From: an uncultured Clostridia bacterium
Lineage (GTDB): Bacteria; Bacillota; Clostridia; Oscillospirales; Ruminococcaceae
Assembly (NCBI GenBank): GCA_947383835.1
Contig: CANDEV010000003.1
Span: 176,112 to 240,111, forward strand
Direction: 5' to 3'
DNA: 64,000 nt
The stretch's first letter is position 1. Each line of letters starts with the position of its first letter. A program made the translations under genes and the position numbers. The notes under the pieces are model-generated. The model worked only from the letters and a program-made list of their open reading frames with translations. It was not told the DNA's origin and did not search any database. This document shows positions 55,621 to 64,000 of this stretch, in pieces.

Positions 55621-58600
55621 ATGGCAAGTAAATATTCTTATATTGCTTATATCGAGGGCGACACATCAGGCATTGTAAAGGCAATGAAAGACGTTGAGGA
55701 GCGAAGTAAAGACCTTAACCGCAGAATGAAAGTAATTAACGAAGGACTTAAATTCAACCCCGAAAGTGTTGAATTGCTGGGGGCAAAATTTGATACCCTT
55801 TCGGAACAGCTTGAAAATGCAAAAACCAAATTTGAAGCATTAAAAAAAGTCGAGGAACAGGCAAAGCATTCCCGCGAAACCGGTGCTACAACAAAAGACC
55901 AATACGCAAAATATATCCAGGAACTTACAAAAGCAGAAAATAATTATAAAATGCTGGAGATTGCTGCTGGTACCGCCAAAACACAGCTTGACAACACGAA
56001 AGAATCGTTAAAACAGACAGCTTTTGCTACAGAGGGATTAGGCGGTACATTATCAAATCTCAATAATATAGGCAAGGAATTTGACAGCGAGTTAAAAGAA
56101 ATAAATACAACTCTGAAAAATGGCGGCGGCGCTGAAATCCTTGAGCAAAAATATAATGTGCTTTCAAGCGCGATTGAAAATACTCAAAACAAGCTTAATG
56201 CTCTCAAAAGCGCTGAACAAAATATGAATGCTGGTATTAAAAACGGCACTATCACAGAAGATCAGCAGCGTTCTTTCCAGCGTGAACTTGACAGCACCGC
56301 AAACAAGCTTACACGCTATCAGAATGAGCTTGAAAGCGTCCGAAATGCTATTGACAGTATGGGAAATTCAACTGACGAGGCAACAGATGAAATAGAGAAT
56401 ATGTCCGACGAAATTGACGATCTTGGAGACTCCATAGAAGCTGCGGGAAAACAGACCGTTACTTTCGGCGACCTGCTGAAAGCGAATATCCTTTCCGACC
56501 TTATAAGCTCGGGCATTAATAAAATAAAAAACGGCGTTGCAGATTTTGTAAAGCAGGGTATTGAACTTGCCTCCGACCTTACCGAGGTGCAGAATGTTGT
56601 TGACGTGACGTTCGGCGACGGCGCACAGCAAATTTATGAGTGGGCGGACGCGGCGGCGGAAAGCTTTGGTATGTCCTCGCTTGCAGCACAGGAATACAAT
56701 GGTACTATGGGTGCAATGCTAAAATCTATGGGACTTACGGACAATGCTGTTCGTCAAATGTCTATGGATATGGTTGGACTTGCCGGAGATATGGCTTCGT
56801 TCTATAACTTTGATGTGGAGACTGTCTTCAAGAAGATAAGAAGCGGAATCTCCGGGGAAAGCGAGCCATTAAAGGAATTGGGAATTAATATGTCCGTTGC
56901 CAATCTGGAGGCTTACGCCCTTGCGCAGGGCATTGAAACGGCTTACTCCAAAATGACGGAGGCTGAAAAGGCTACGCTCCGTTACAATTATCTTATGGCG
57001 CAGACTGCCGATGCACAGGGAGATTTTGCGCGGACTTCCGACAGCTTCGCAAATCAGCAGCGTATTTTACAGCTACAGTGGGAAAATCTTTCTGCAAGCT
57101 TGGGTGAAAAGTTACTGCCAAATGTAAATGACCTTACAGGTACTCTAAATGAAAATATGCCCTCTATCGGAGATAAAATTGAAAATGTCAGCGATATAGT
57201 TGTTGGTTTATTTGATTTTGTTATTGATAATCATGAGGCGATATTATCGGTTATTACAGGTATAGGCACAGCTCTTGCGGTTCAAAAGGGCGCAAAAGTC
57301 ATTAGTGATGTTACCGGGGCGGCAAAAAATTTATTCAGCACCGTAAAATCGGGGCAGGGTTTAATGTCAGCGTTGGCGGCTTCTCTTAATACACAGCCGT
57401 GGGTGCTTGCGGTCGGGGCTGTCACAGCACTGACTTTGGGACTTGTCTCATTTTCAAAAGCCGCGGCGGACGCTGACCGTGCTCTCAAAGAAAGTGCTGA
57501 AGAAAGTGTTAAAGCATATGAGGAGCAGACGGAAAAGGTTTCAGAATTAGAAAAAGAACTTGACGATACCAATGACAAAATTGCAGAGATACAGAGCAAG
57601 GGCAAGCTTAGTCTTACCGATGAGGAAGAAATCGGACTGCTTAAAGAACAGAACGATAAATTATCCGCACAACTCGAAATCGAAAAGGCAATTCTTGAAA
57701 CCAAACGTCAGCAGGCAGAACTTGACGTATATGAATTGGCGACTACGGACGATGAACGAAAATCGGGTTCTGTTGCAAATATCAAAAATCAGCTTGTGCA
57801 ATATGATGAAGATGTAAAAAGGCTTGAAGCGGCTAACGAACAGCTTAATGCTGCTCTTGCAACAGAAAACGAAATTGCAATAAAAAATGCGGAAGATTTA
57901 GTTCAGACCTGGGAACAAAACGTTCTTAATACGCAGCAGAAAATTTTAGAGGAAACCGATTCGCTGAATAAGCTTTCTGATAGCTTAGATAAGTCGTCAG
58001 CCAAGGGTAAAGAAGCTTCAGCGGCAATAAATGAACTTAACAAATTAGTTTCCGAGAAAATTGACCTCCCGTCTGAAAATGCTGATAAACAAATCGACAC
58101 CAAAGAAACCTACTTCGATTATATGCAGCGCGAGGGCGAACGTCAGCTTGCCGAAAGTCAAGAGCTGAATGCACAAGAGCTTGCCGATTATGAAAATAAT
58201 CTGAAAGCCAAACGCGAGGCTTTGGACAACGACCTCGCTTTGCGGAGAATTTCCGAGGAGGATTACTATAATCAATTAGGCACATGGCTTGAAGAAAATC
58301 GTAATCTTTCGAGCAAGGAGTATTTTTCCGCTTTGGGCGATTACGAAAGTTATCTTGATAAAAAACAAACTGCTGCCGAAAAGGCGGCTGAGGAAGAGCA
58401 GAAAGCCGAAAAAGAACGTCAGGACGCAATTACAAAAGCTCAGGAGGACGCCGAAACAGAGCGGGTAAACGCCATAAAAGCCTACTGGGATAAAATCACC
58501 AAAATGCGTGATTATGACAAAATCGACGACGAAACCGAATACAAGCTAAAAGCCCAGCTTGTAAAAAAATATTGCAGTGAGAACGAGGACACTTGGGATA

Positions 58601-59430
58601 GCTATTATAAATGGCTCTATGATTACACTAAAAATCAGGAGCAGGAAATCGCCGGCGCACGTCTTGAAGCCTGGGAGGACAGCTCCAAGAAGTTAGCGGA
58701 CACTCTTGCAGAGTCATACAAAGACCTGAAATCTCAAAAGGAGCAGGTCAAAAAGGACTTGCAGAGTATTAGTCTTACCGAAACGGTAAAGGATAAAAAC
58801 GGTAATGAAATTCTTGGCATTAAGAGTCTGGACGCGGAAATTGAAAAAATAGACAAGCTCAAAGCTTCTCGTGATAAGCTAAAGGAAACAGGTATCAGCG
58901 ACAGCTTGCTTGCCGAAATAGACAAAATGAACTATGCCGACGGAAGCCGTCAGCGGTACATTGACGAGCTTTTAAATCTGCCTGCGGACGTGCTTCAGGA
59001 TTATTACGCCGACTGGGAAAGGCTGCAGGATAAGCAGGAGGAATTTGCACAGGACGCTGTTTCCGACAAGCTGGACGAGCTTAATCAAGAAGCGGCGCAG
59101 GGCGCAAAGAACATTTTTGGAAATCTTCCTGCTGAAGCCTATGAGGAGGGTGTAGAGACAGCTCGGCAATATTTACAGGGCATTATTGACAACATGGGCG
59201 GACTTGACAATGCGGCGGCAATTTCGAGTATTCTTGATACTGCAAACAGGGCGGCAATACAGAAAAATCCGGAATCAAGCAGCATTGAAAAATTGATCGC
59301 GAACGGTACTCTGATACCCGCGCTCACTCCGATAAATATAAATCTCAATGACAACAAATTTATAAAAACTACTATCGGTCAGTTGATGACCAGCGGCAAG
59401 CGTACGGGTGGAAATTCATTTTACAATTAA
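55621..59430 (+). CDS. Phage tail tape measure protein
   Basis: 1269 aa, the longest gene of the prophage. Long alpha-helical coiled-coil parts (MKDVEERSKDLNRRMKVINE, repeated later) surround a central TMP core (DVTFGDGAQQIYEWADAAAE, LGINMSVANLEAYALAQGIE, FARTSDSFANQQRILQLQWE). Hydrophobic segments near residues 530-620 follow. It sets tail length and passes through the membrane during DNA entry. By the usual scaling a tail of nearly 200 nm is expected. Confidence 0.92.
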   Translation: MASKYSYIAYIEGDTSGIVKAMKDVEERSKDLNRRMKVINEGLKFNPESVELLGAKFDTLSEQLENAKTKFEALKKVEEQAKHSRETGATTKDQYAKYIQELTKAENNYKMLEIAAGTAKTQLDNTKESLKQTAFATEGLGGTLSNLNNIGKEFDSELKEINTTLKNGGGAEILEQKYNVLSSAIENTQNKLNALKSAEQNMNAGIKNGTITEDQQRSFQRELDSTANKLTRYQNELESVRNAIDSMGNSTDEATDEIENMSDEIDDLGDSIEAAGKQTVTFGDLLKANILSDLISSGINKIKNGVADFVKQGIELASDLTEVQNVVDVTFGDGAQQIYEWADAAAESFGMSSLAAQEYNGTMGAMLKSMGLTDNAVRQMSMDMVGLAGDMASFYNFDVETVFKKIRSGISGESEPLKELGINMSVANLEAYALAQGIETAYSKMTEAEKATLRYNYLMAQTADAQGDFARTSDSFANQQRILQLQWENLSASLGEKLLPNVNDLTGTLNENMPSIGDKIENVSDIVVGLFDFVIDNHEAILSVITGIGTALAVQKGAKVISDVTGAAKNLFSTVKSGQGLMSALAASLNTQPWVLAVGAVTALTLGLVSFSKAAADADRALKESAEESVKAYEEQTEKVSELEKELDDTNDKIAEIQSKGKLSLTDEEEIGLLKEQNDKLSAQLEIEKAILETKRQQAELDVYELATTDDERKSGSVANIKNQLVQYDEDVKRLEAANEQLNAALATENEIAIKNAEDLVQTWEQNVLNTQQKILEETDSLNKLSDSLDKSSAKGKEASAAINELNKLVSEKIDLPSENADKQIDTKETYFDYMQREGERQLAESQELNAQELADYENNLKAKREALDNDLALRRISEEDYYNQLGTWLEENRNLSSKEYFSALGDYESYLDKKQTAAEKAAEEEQKAEKERQDAITKAQEDAETERVNAIKAYWDKITKMRDYDKIDDETEYKLKAQLVKKYCSENEDTWDSYYKWLYDYTKNQEQEIAGARLEAWEDSSKKLADTLAESYKDLKSQKEQVKKDLQSISLTETVKDKNGNEILGIKSLDAEIEKIDKLKASRDKLKETGISDSLLAEIDKMNYADGSRQRYIDELLNLPADVLQDYYADWERLQDKQEEFAQDAVSDKLDELNQEAAQGAKNIFGNLPAEAYEEGVETARQYLQGIIDNMGGLDNAAAISSILDTANRAAIQKNPESSSIEKLIANGTLIPALTPININLNDNKFIKTTIGQLMTSGKRTGGNSFYN

Positions 59431-59442
59431 GGGAGGAACGTT

Positions 59443-59850
59443 ATGGAGGATTATGTACTTAAGCCGGGCGAGGTGCTTAACGGCGGGTATACAGTTTACA
59501 TAGGAAATTTTATTTTGCGTATTATCGGCGGGTATGAGATAACCTGGGAGAACGTATACTCGCAGAATTCCTTTACCGACTACAAAGGCAACGAACATAA
59601 AAAGCTGTTGGGCAAGCGGTTTTCTCTTAAGCTTTCCACAGGCGCGCTTGTTCCCGAGGACAGCAACGCATTAATTGACGAACTGAAAAAAGAAAGTTTT
59701 ATGGTGAACTGCCCCGATTTTAACGGACTTTGCTATTGTGACAGCATTCCTGCTGTACTCAAACAAGCGAATTTTAACGGGACAAGATACAAGATAAGTT
59801 GTACGCTTATTGCCAAAGAGCTTATAAATCTAAACGGCGACGGTCTTTAG
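59443..59850 (+). CDS. Phage distal tail-like protein, N-terminal frame
   Basis: 135 aa, GGGAGGAACG upstream. Beta-rich (EVLNGGYTVYIGNFILRIIG, LLGKRFSLKLSTGALVPEDS) and located just after the tape measure, the place of distal tail proteins. It ends in ...GLT-less NLNGDGL at CTT-TAG. The next frame is open without a start codon up to this exact point, so the two frames may form one protein by +1 frameshifting, or one gene split by mutation. Confidence 0.7.
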   Translation: MEDYVLKPGEVLNGGYTVYIGNFILRIIGGYEITWENVYSQNSFTDYKGNEHKKLLGKRFSLKLSTGALVPEDSNALIDELKKESFMVNCPDFNGLCYCDSIPAVLKQANFNGTRYKISCTLIAKELINLNGDGL

Positions 59851-59851
59851 C
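59842..59851 (+). other. Possible +1 ribosomal frameshift site
   Basis: The upstream frame ends GGT CTT TAG C. Slipping of the CTT tRNA to TTT would move into AGC TGG GAT, the frame of the next tail gene. The layout copies the prfB CUU-UGA-C site with UAG in place of UGA. The upstream GGCGACGG is only a weak Shine-Dalgarno-like stimulus. Confidence 0.4.
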
Positions 59852-59905
59852 TGGGATTTAGGCATAAGCGGCGACATAGGCAATATCCAATTCAGTTGGG
59901 GTACA

Positions 59906-60958
59906 TTGGGCTTAGCTTTGTCGGGACGGTGTCCCGTGCAGCTCGATTTTGACATTTTTGACCCCTCCGATGAGCTTATTGACAGTCTTGCGTCACCCGA
60001 TTTTTCAATCACTCCGAACTGTCCCGAGCTGGAAACAAAATCGGGGACGTTCTTTGTTGACAGCCGCCCCGTATCAAATAATGTGTGTCATGTTGTATGC
60101 TATGACAGAATGAGCCGCGTTGATGTTGCTTTCTCCACGTCTCACAGTTGGAAAACAGAAAAAACAATGACATCAAGTCAAGTCCTTATGGACATTTGCC
60201 GTATATGCGGCTTTGAGGGCAGTTCCATGTCGGGCGGCGCGTTCGGCGGATTGCAGTATATAAATTTCACGGAGGCTGACGTTGTTGGGAAAACCTGCGG
60301 GGAAATACTGGATATAATTTCTACCGCTATGGTGGGCGTATGGGTATCTTCCGGGCAAACGCTTCATCTTGTTTGCTTCGGCAGCACTTCCGACGGCGCA
60401 CCCGTCCAAAGCACCGAGCATACGAAGATCAAGTATCAGGGCAGGACGCGGATAATAGGTCTCGTGATGAAAAACAGCTCCACGGGAAAAAACTTTTCTT
60501 ACGGTACTGCTTCCGGGAACGGTTATGTAATTCAGGTGGAAAGCGGATTCGTTTCCGAAGCTTTAGCCGACAACGTGTGGAAGAGGGTGCAGGGATATGA
60601 GTACATCGCGTGGAACTGCGAAAAGGCGGACGTTACCGCCCGTAATTTCAGCTTCAGCGGACTTATTCAGTTTTCCCACGGTCAGGGCGAAAGCCGCGCT
60701 CTCGGCGACCCGCTGTATCCCCGCACGGTGAATTATTCCGTTGACAGCACGGGGATATATTTCAGCGGCGGGTGTTCAGCTGTTGACGAATGGAATTACA
60801 AGTCCAAGCTGGAGCGGGAGAAGATCGGTATTGGCAAGGCAGTGGGCAGCACGACTATTTCCAATAACGGCGACATAATTTTCATTAATTTAAATGAAGA
60901 GGGAGAGCGATTATATGAGTACGACAACGGGATCAGCGTCTACACAAACGAAAACTAA
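59906..60958 (+). CDS. Phage tail protein (continues the preceding frame?)
   Basis: 350 aa if started at TTG 59906, which has a poor ribosome site (GGGG 4 bp away). The frame is open from 59834 and its upstream part (SWDLGISGDIGNIQFSWGTL) looks like authentic tail-protein sequence, arguing that translation enters from the preceding gene. The rest includes SHSWKTEKTMTSSQVLMDIC and a segment FTEADVVGKTCGEILDIIST, typical of siphovirus tail/hub-associated proteins. It overlaps the following gene by 44 bp. Confidence 0.7.
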   Translation: MGLALSGRCPVQLDFDIFDPSDELIDSLASPDFSITPNCPELETKSGTFFVDSRPVSNNVCHVVCYDRMSRVDVAFSTSHSWKTEKTMTSSQVLMDICRICGFEGSSMSGGAFGGLQYINFTEADVVGKTCGEILDIISTAMVGVWVSSGQTLHLVCFGSTSDGAPVQSTEHTKIKYQGRTRIIGLVMKNSSTGKNFSYGTASGNGYVIQVESGFVSEALADNVWKRVQGYEYIAWNCEKADVTARNFSFSGLIQFSHGQGESRALGDPLYPRTVNYSVDSTGIYFSGGCSAVDEWNYKSKLEREKIGIGKAVGSTTISNNGDIIFINLNEEGERLYEYDNGISVYTNEN

Positions 60959-62042
60959 AAAAGAAGGCGTACAAATAAAAGGCAGGGACGTTATTTATCT
61001 TAACGCGCCTGAGATTTGCTTTCCTGAAAACGCGCCGTTGAAAAATACAGAAAAGCGGGAATTGTACGCTATTCTTGATGAGCTTTTTCAATTAGAACCG
61101 GGAGGAGGTGATGACGACTGGCAGCCGCCGGAATGGTGGATACCAGTTCCCGAGCCGGGAGATTACGATATATATATTTTACTTCAAGCCTATACGGATA
61201 ATTATGGCTACGGCAAAGAATTCAAATATATGCTCGGACGGGAAACCGATGGCTATATTGGCTACGGACACGTCCATTGTGATTGGGGAGATGGAACGGA
61301 GAACGATTATTATGAAAAAGGATACCCTCAGCATACGTATACTGAAGACGGTCAGTATCTTATTCACATAACTGCCGATGAAAATACTACCTTTTGCAAG
61401 GGTGATGCCAATAATCAAGCGCGCTGGCTCATATTTAAAAGCGGCGCAAAAATGACATTTTTTTGTGATGATTTCGATAAAAACAACAGATATTATATCA
61501 TGTACACTTTTGGCGGCAAGTATTCGAAGCATATAAAAATAAATCACCCCAAGGGCGTTCCTCTTGATAAAAGAAATGATTTTTTTAGTTTCTGCCAAAG
61601 TCTGCAAAAGCTTGAAATGAATCAAATCAAGCCGGAAAATATTGCGGATGGCACATTTAGCAGGTGCTATGCTCTGAAAAGTTTCCCTATAGATTTTGAT
61701 AATATTACATCTGTGGGCAAAAACGCTTTTAGCGAATGTAGCTTGAATAAATTGCATATGGAAAACTGTTTGAGTATCGACCATGGCGCGTTTGCATCAA
61801 ATTACACCGATTTGGAAACGGTTGTCTTGCCTAATTGCAAAAGTATAGGTAATAGCGCATTCGCCAGTTGTTACCGTCTTAAATCAGTTTACGCCCCAAA
61901 ATGTACTTTTATTGACAATAGCGCTTTTGTTAGCTGCTATAATTTGCAGGAAATCGTTGTCGCCGACGACTGCACTTTCGGTACTAACTGTTTTGCAAAC
62001 TGCTATAGTCTTTACCCCCGACCCGACGGGTCGACAAATTAA
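60915..62042 (+). CDS. Phage tail fibre/receptor-like protein with BspA-type leucine-rich repeats
   Basis: 375 aa from ATG 60915 (GAGGGAGAG upstream). After a head region (KGRDVIYLNAPEICFPENAP) comes a PKD-like segment (CDWGDGTENDYYEKGYPQHT). At least four LRR_5 repeats follow from about residue 225: ADGTFSRCYALKSFPI, GKNAFSECSLNKLHM, GNSAFASCYRLKSVYAPKC and DNSAFVSCYNLQEIVV. LRR_5 repeats usually mediate surface binding in gut bacteria, so this could be the host-recognition protein. Confidence 0.78.
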   Translation: MSTTTGSASTQTKTKKEGVQIKGRDVIYLNAPEICFPENAPLKNTEKRELYAILDELFQLEPGGGDDDWQPPEWWIPVPEPGDYDIYILLQAYTDNYGYGKEFKYMLGRETDGYIGYGHVHCDWGDGTENDYYEKGYPQHTYTEDGQYLIHITADENTTFCKGDANNQARWLIFKSGAKMTFFCDDFDKNNRYYIMYTFGGKYSKHIKINHPKGVPLDKRNDFFSFCQSLQKLEMNQIKPENIADGTFSRCYALKSFPIDFDNITSVGKNAFSECSLNKLHMENCLSIDHGAFASNYTDLETVVLPNCKSIGNSAFASCYRLKSVYAPKCTFIDNSAFVSCYNLQEIVVADDCTFGTNCFANCYSLYPRPDGSTN

Positions 62043-62056
62043 AAGGAGGAATTTTT

Positions 62057-62440
62057 ATGGAAAAAATCACAACAAACACAAAAGAAATCACACTCACCGG
62101 CGAAGAAATACACGTCCGTTTTTCGTCGGCGCAGCCTTATTTTTGGCTGCGGAATGACGGCAGCGGGACGGTCTTAATGTCCCTGTCACCGAATATCGAG
62201 GAGGGAGGAGACGGCGTTATTTCGGTGCTTGCGGGAAGCTCCGCGGGGACTATGCACGGGTTTGAGGGTACGCGCAGTGACTTATATATTCTCGGCAGCG
62301 GCAAGGTGCAGGTCATGGGGACGGGGTCAGCGCATAACCCTTTTCGTAATGCGTGTAAAGGAGGTGAAAGCGACGGCAGCATAAGTAAAAATTTTATTTC
62401 CCGCGTACTTTACGGCGGAAAAATCATAGAGGAGGTTTAA
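62057..62440 (+). CDS. Phage baseplate/tail accessory protein
   Basis: 127 aa, AAGGAGG upstream. Beta-rich, Gly/Ser-rich (SLSPNIEEGGDGVISVLAGS, LGSGKVQVMGTGSAHNPF). This resembles small beta-sandwich proteins encoded beside tail fibres. No enzyme motif. Located between fibre and lysis genes. Function inferred from position only. Confidence 0.55.
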   Translation: MEKITTNTKEITLTGEEIHVRFSSAQPYFWLRNDGSGTVLMSLSPNIEEGGDGVISVLAGSSAGTMHGFEGTRSDLYILGSGKVQVMGTGSAHNPFRNACKGGESDGSISKNFISRVLYGGKIIEEV

Positions 62441-62441
62441 T

Positions 62442-63113
62442 ATGAGCTTTATTGAAAATTCCAAACAATACAATGCGGGAAGTTCCAAAAGTTCAAGCTT
62501 GTTTAAGGATTTAGGCTTAAAATTACATTCAAATTCATCTCGAGGAACGGCATATTATTGCCCGGGAGAGCAGGCTAATATTGGCTTTTATGCAAATTCC
62601 TCCAGCGCTAATCTGCAAATTGCTCTCTCGTCTGATTATGTTGTGAATCATGTAAGTCATTCGCCTACGCTATATAGTATATGCACTAATTTTTTTGCAG
62701 TAGAATCAATAGGTAACAGTTACTGGCAAAAAAGCGTTGACGACAAGGTAATATACATACGCTCAACCCTTATCGGCGACCCTCTGCAGCGCACAAATAT
62801 AATCTTCGCGGAAATGAAGAACGGCGATTGGGGGGTTATAAAAGACACAACCTTGTACACAAAAACAGGCAAACAGACCATTGACGACACTGCGGTCGGG
62901 CCGCTTCCGAACGGAGAATTTACAGCGGTAAAAATGCGTAACCCCGAGACAGGCGTTAATTTTACAAGCCTTTATCGGGTACTGTCCGCGCCGACATTCA
63001 CACCTGCGGGTATGTACATTGATTTCGGCGGCAAAGCCTTTCGGGCGGCTACTGTTCAGACTGCCAACGACGCTGAGGCTAAAATTTGCTTTGCGTTCCC
63101 TGTCAGCGATTAA
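62442..63113 (+). CDS. Phage tail-associated protein of unknown function
   Basis: 223 aa, one base after the preceding stop, with GAGGAGG in the end of that gene. Ser-rich beta sequence (SSSANLQIALSSDYVVNHVS, PTFTPAGMYIDFGGKAFRAA). Probably a fibre or baseplate component. I recognise no domain. Confidence 0.55.
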   Translation: MSFIENSKQYNAGSSKSSSLFKDLGLKLHSNSSRGTAYYCPGEQANIGFYANSSSANLQIALSSDYVVNHVSHSPTLYSICTNFFAVESIGNSYWQKSVDDKVIYIRSTLIGDPLQRTNIIFAEMKNGDWGVIKDTTLYTKTGKQTIDDTAVGPLPNGEFTAVKMRNPETGVNFTSLYRVLSAPTFTPAGMYIDFGGKAFRAATVQTANDAEAKICFAFPVSD

Positions 63114-63132
63114 TTTTTAGGAGGAATTTAAA

Positions 63133-63864
63133 ATGAAAGTGATCGACGTATCAAAACACAATGGCACAATCGACTGGACGAAAGTCAAAAAAGACGGTAT
63201 AGAGGGCGTGATAATCCGCGCAGGGCATGGCAAGCTTGTCTCTCAGAAAGACCCAATGTTTGAGACAAATTACAAAGGAGCTTCGGCGGCGGGACTGCAC
63301 GTCGGCGCGTACTGGTACAGCTACGCGGTGACTGCTGCGGAAGCTAAAATCGAGGCGGCGGTTTTCTTGGAAGCTATAAAAGGAAAAACGTTCGACCTGC
63401 CTGTGTACCTCGATATTGAGGACAAAACGCAAGTCCCCCTCGGCAAAAAGGTCTGCACCGATATTACCAACGCTTTTATGGGTGTCCTTGAAGCAGCGGG
63501 GTACTTTGCAGGTGTGTACTCCTTTGACAGCTTTTTCGGCAGCAATTTGGACGGGTCCGTCCGCAAAAGATACGCGCTTTGGGTCGCGCGGGTAGAAAAT
63601 GTTGCTCCCGTATGTGCGCCCGAATGGGGTATTCACCAGTACTCTTGGAAAGGCAGGGTCAGCGGTATTAGCGGTGATGTGGACATGGATATTTGTATTA
63701 AGGACTACCCCGCTATTATCAAGGGCGCGGGGCTGAATGGGTACTCTAAGGCTGATACATACAAGGTTGTTGCCGAGATCAGCGGGGTTTCTGCTGATAA
63801 GGCGGGGTATATTTCTACTTCGTGCAAAAATCTCGGTATGACGGTTACAAAGGAAAAGGAGTAA
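63133..63864 (+). CDS. Phage endolysin, GH25 muramidase
   Basis: 243 aa. A glycoside hydrolase 25 domain covers residues 1-195: KVIDVSKHNGTIDWTKVKKD (first catalytic Asp), GLHVGAYWYSYAVTAAEAKI, LPVYLDIEDK (Asp and Glu acid/base) and WGIHQYSWKGRVSGISGDVD near the end. It cleaves the MurNAc-GlcNAc bond. The last 40 residues may be a short wall-binding part. No signal peptide, so a holin is needed; none is seen in this prophage before the window ends. TAGGAGGAATTT precedes the start. Confidence 0.93.
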   Translation: MKVIDVSKHNGTIDWTKVKKDGIEGVIIRAGHGKLVSQKDPMFETNYKGASAAGLHVGAYWYSYAVTAAEAKIEAAVFLEAIKGKTFDLPVYLDIEDKTQVPLGKKVCTDITNAFMGVLEAAGYFAGVYSFDSFFGSNLDGSVRKRYALWVARVENVAPVCAPEWGIHQYSWKGRVSGISGDVDMDICIKDYPAIIKGAGLNGYSKADTYKVVAEISGVSADKAGYISTSCKNLGMTVTKEKE

Positions 63865-63971
63865 ATAAGAATTTTTTATTAATTTTTGAAATCTTGTAGT
63901 AAAAACGATTTTTTCGGTGGTTTATCTATATGGAGGAGTTTCTCTGATAAATACCGAAAGGAATGATTTTT

Positions 63972-64000
63972 ATGTGTTTTAATGAAAAATTTGGGCTGTT
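63972..64000 (+). CDS. Start of a further gene (cut by window end)
   Basis: ATG 63972 follows GAAAGGAATG, and nine codons (MCFNEKFGL) are visible. The preceding gap 63865-63971 is AT-rich without another clear feature. Too short to identify. Confidence 0.35.

Noticed and set aside
1..64000. CRISPR array, rRNA genes, complete tRNA genes
   Set aside because: No regularly spaced direct repeats, rRNA-like tracts or full cloverleaf were seen; only a tRNA-Pro 3' fragment is present.

Overview
This 64-kb window looks like chromosome of an anaerobic, low-to-mid GC Gram-positive bacterium of the class Clostridia, most likely a Ruminococcaceae/Oscillospiraceae-type gut organism. The grounds are ferredoxin-dependent metabolism (2-oxoacid:ferredoxin oxidoreductase, NfnAB-type transhydrogenase), AGGAGG ribosome sites, consensus sigma-A promoters with 17-bp spacers, a T-box leader and many Firmicutes families. 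This is inferred from gene content read by eye; no database search was run.

Region 1 (1-8.8 kb): the end of a korDABC operon, a CheC-like phosphatase, Fe/Mn superoxide dismutase, a TauE/SafE exporter, recG, an Rrf2 regulator and a metallophosphoesterase. Two families of roughly 100-bp hairpin repeats lie between genes.

Region 2 (8.8-20.8 kb): a small HTH gene behind two matching palindromes, with a possible short antisense RNA promoted between them. A T-box leader with a candidate UGG specifier follows, then a TrpXYZ-type ABC transporter whose three genes are separated by unrelated genes. Some of these carry copies of the trpZ ribosome-site region. After that come yfbR, a sigma factor with a very long C-terminal extension, and a cyclophilin.

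Region 3 (20.8-38.6 kb): a 53-residue reverse gene, a deacetylase, five tandem tiny membrane proteins followed by a PstS-like protein, and a TetR gene facing an operon with three operators. That operon encodes an alpha/beta hydrolase, a stand-alone condensation-domain protein, a carrier protein, an acyl-AMP ligase and an SCP2-like protein. Further on are asparaginase, NfnAB, a histone-like/AT-hook protein with a related SCP2-like domain, and a phosphopantetheinyl transferase that could activate the carrier. The C/ACP/ligase/SCP2 set is the strongest candidate for an undescribed biosynthetic system. A MarR-MATE operon with two clear operators closes the region.

Region 4 (38.6-64 kb): two related prophages in tandem, both damaged. 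The left one is a remnant (IS200-type fragment, headless portal, immunity-like gene, Big2 'moron', capsid N-terminus fused to a broken holin). The right one starts at a tRNA-Pro 3' fragment and carries integrase, CI/Cro switch, small early genes, a truncated portal, capsid, neck and tail genes, and GH25 lysin; terminase and replication genes are missing. Notable points are portal C-termini that differ between otherwise near-identical copies and are each followed by a small gene, a 24-bp inverted repeat around a tiny gene, and a CUU-UAG-C junction in a tail gene that could be a +1 frameshift site.
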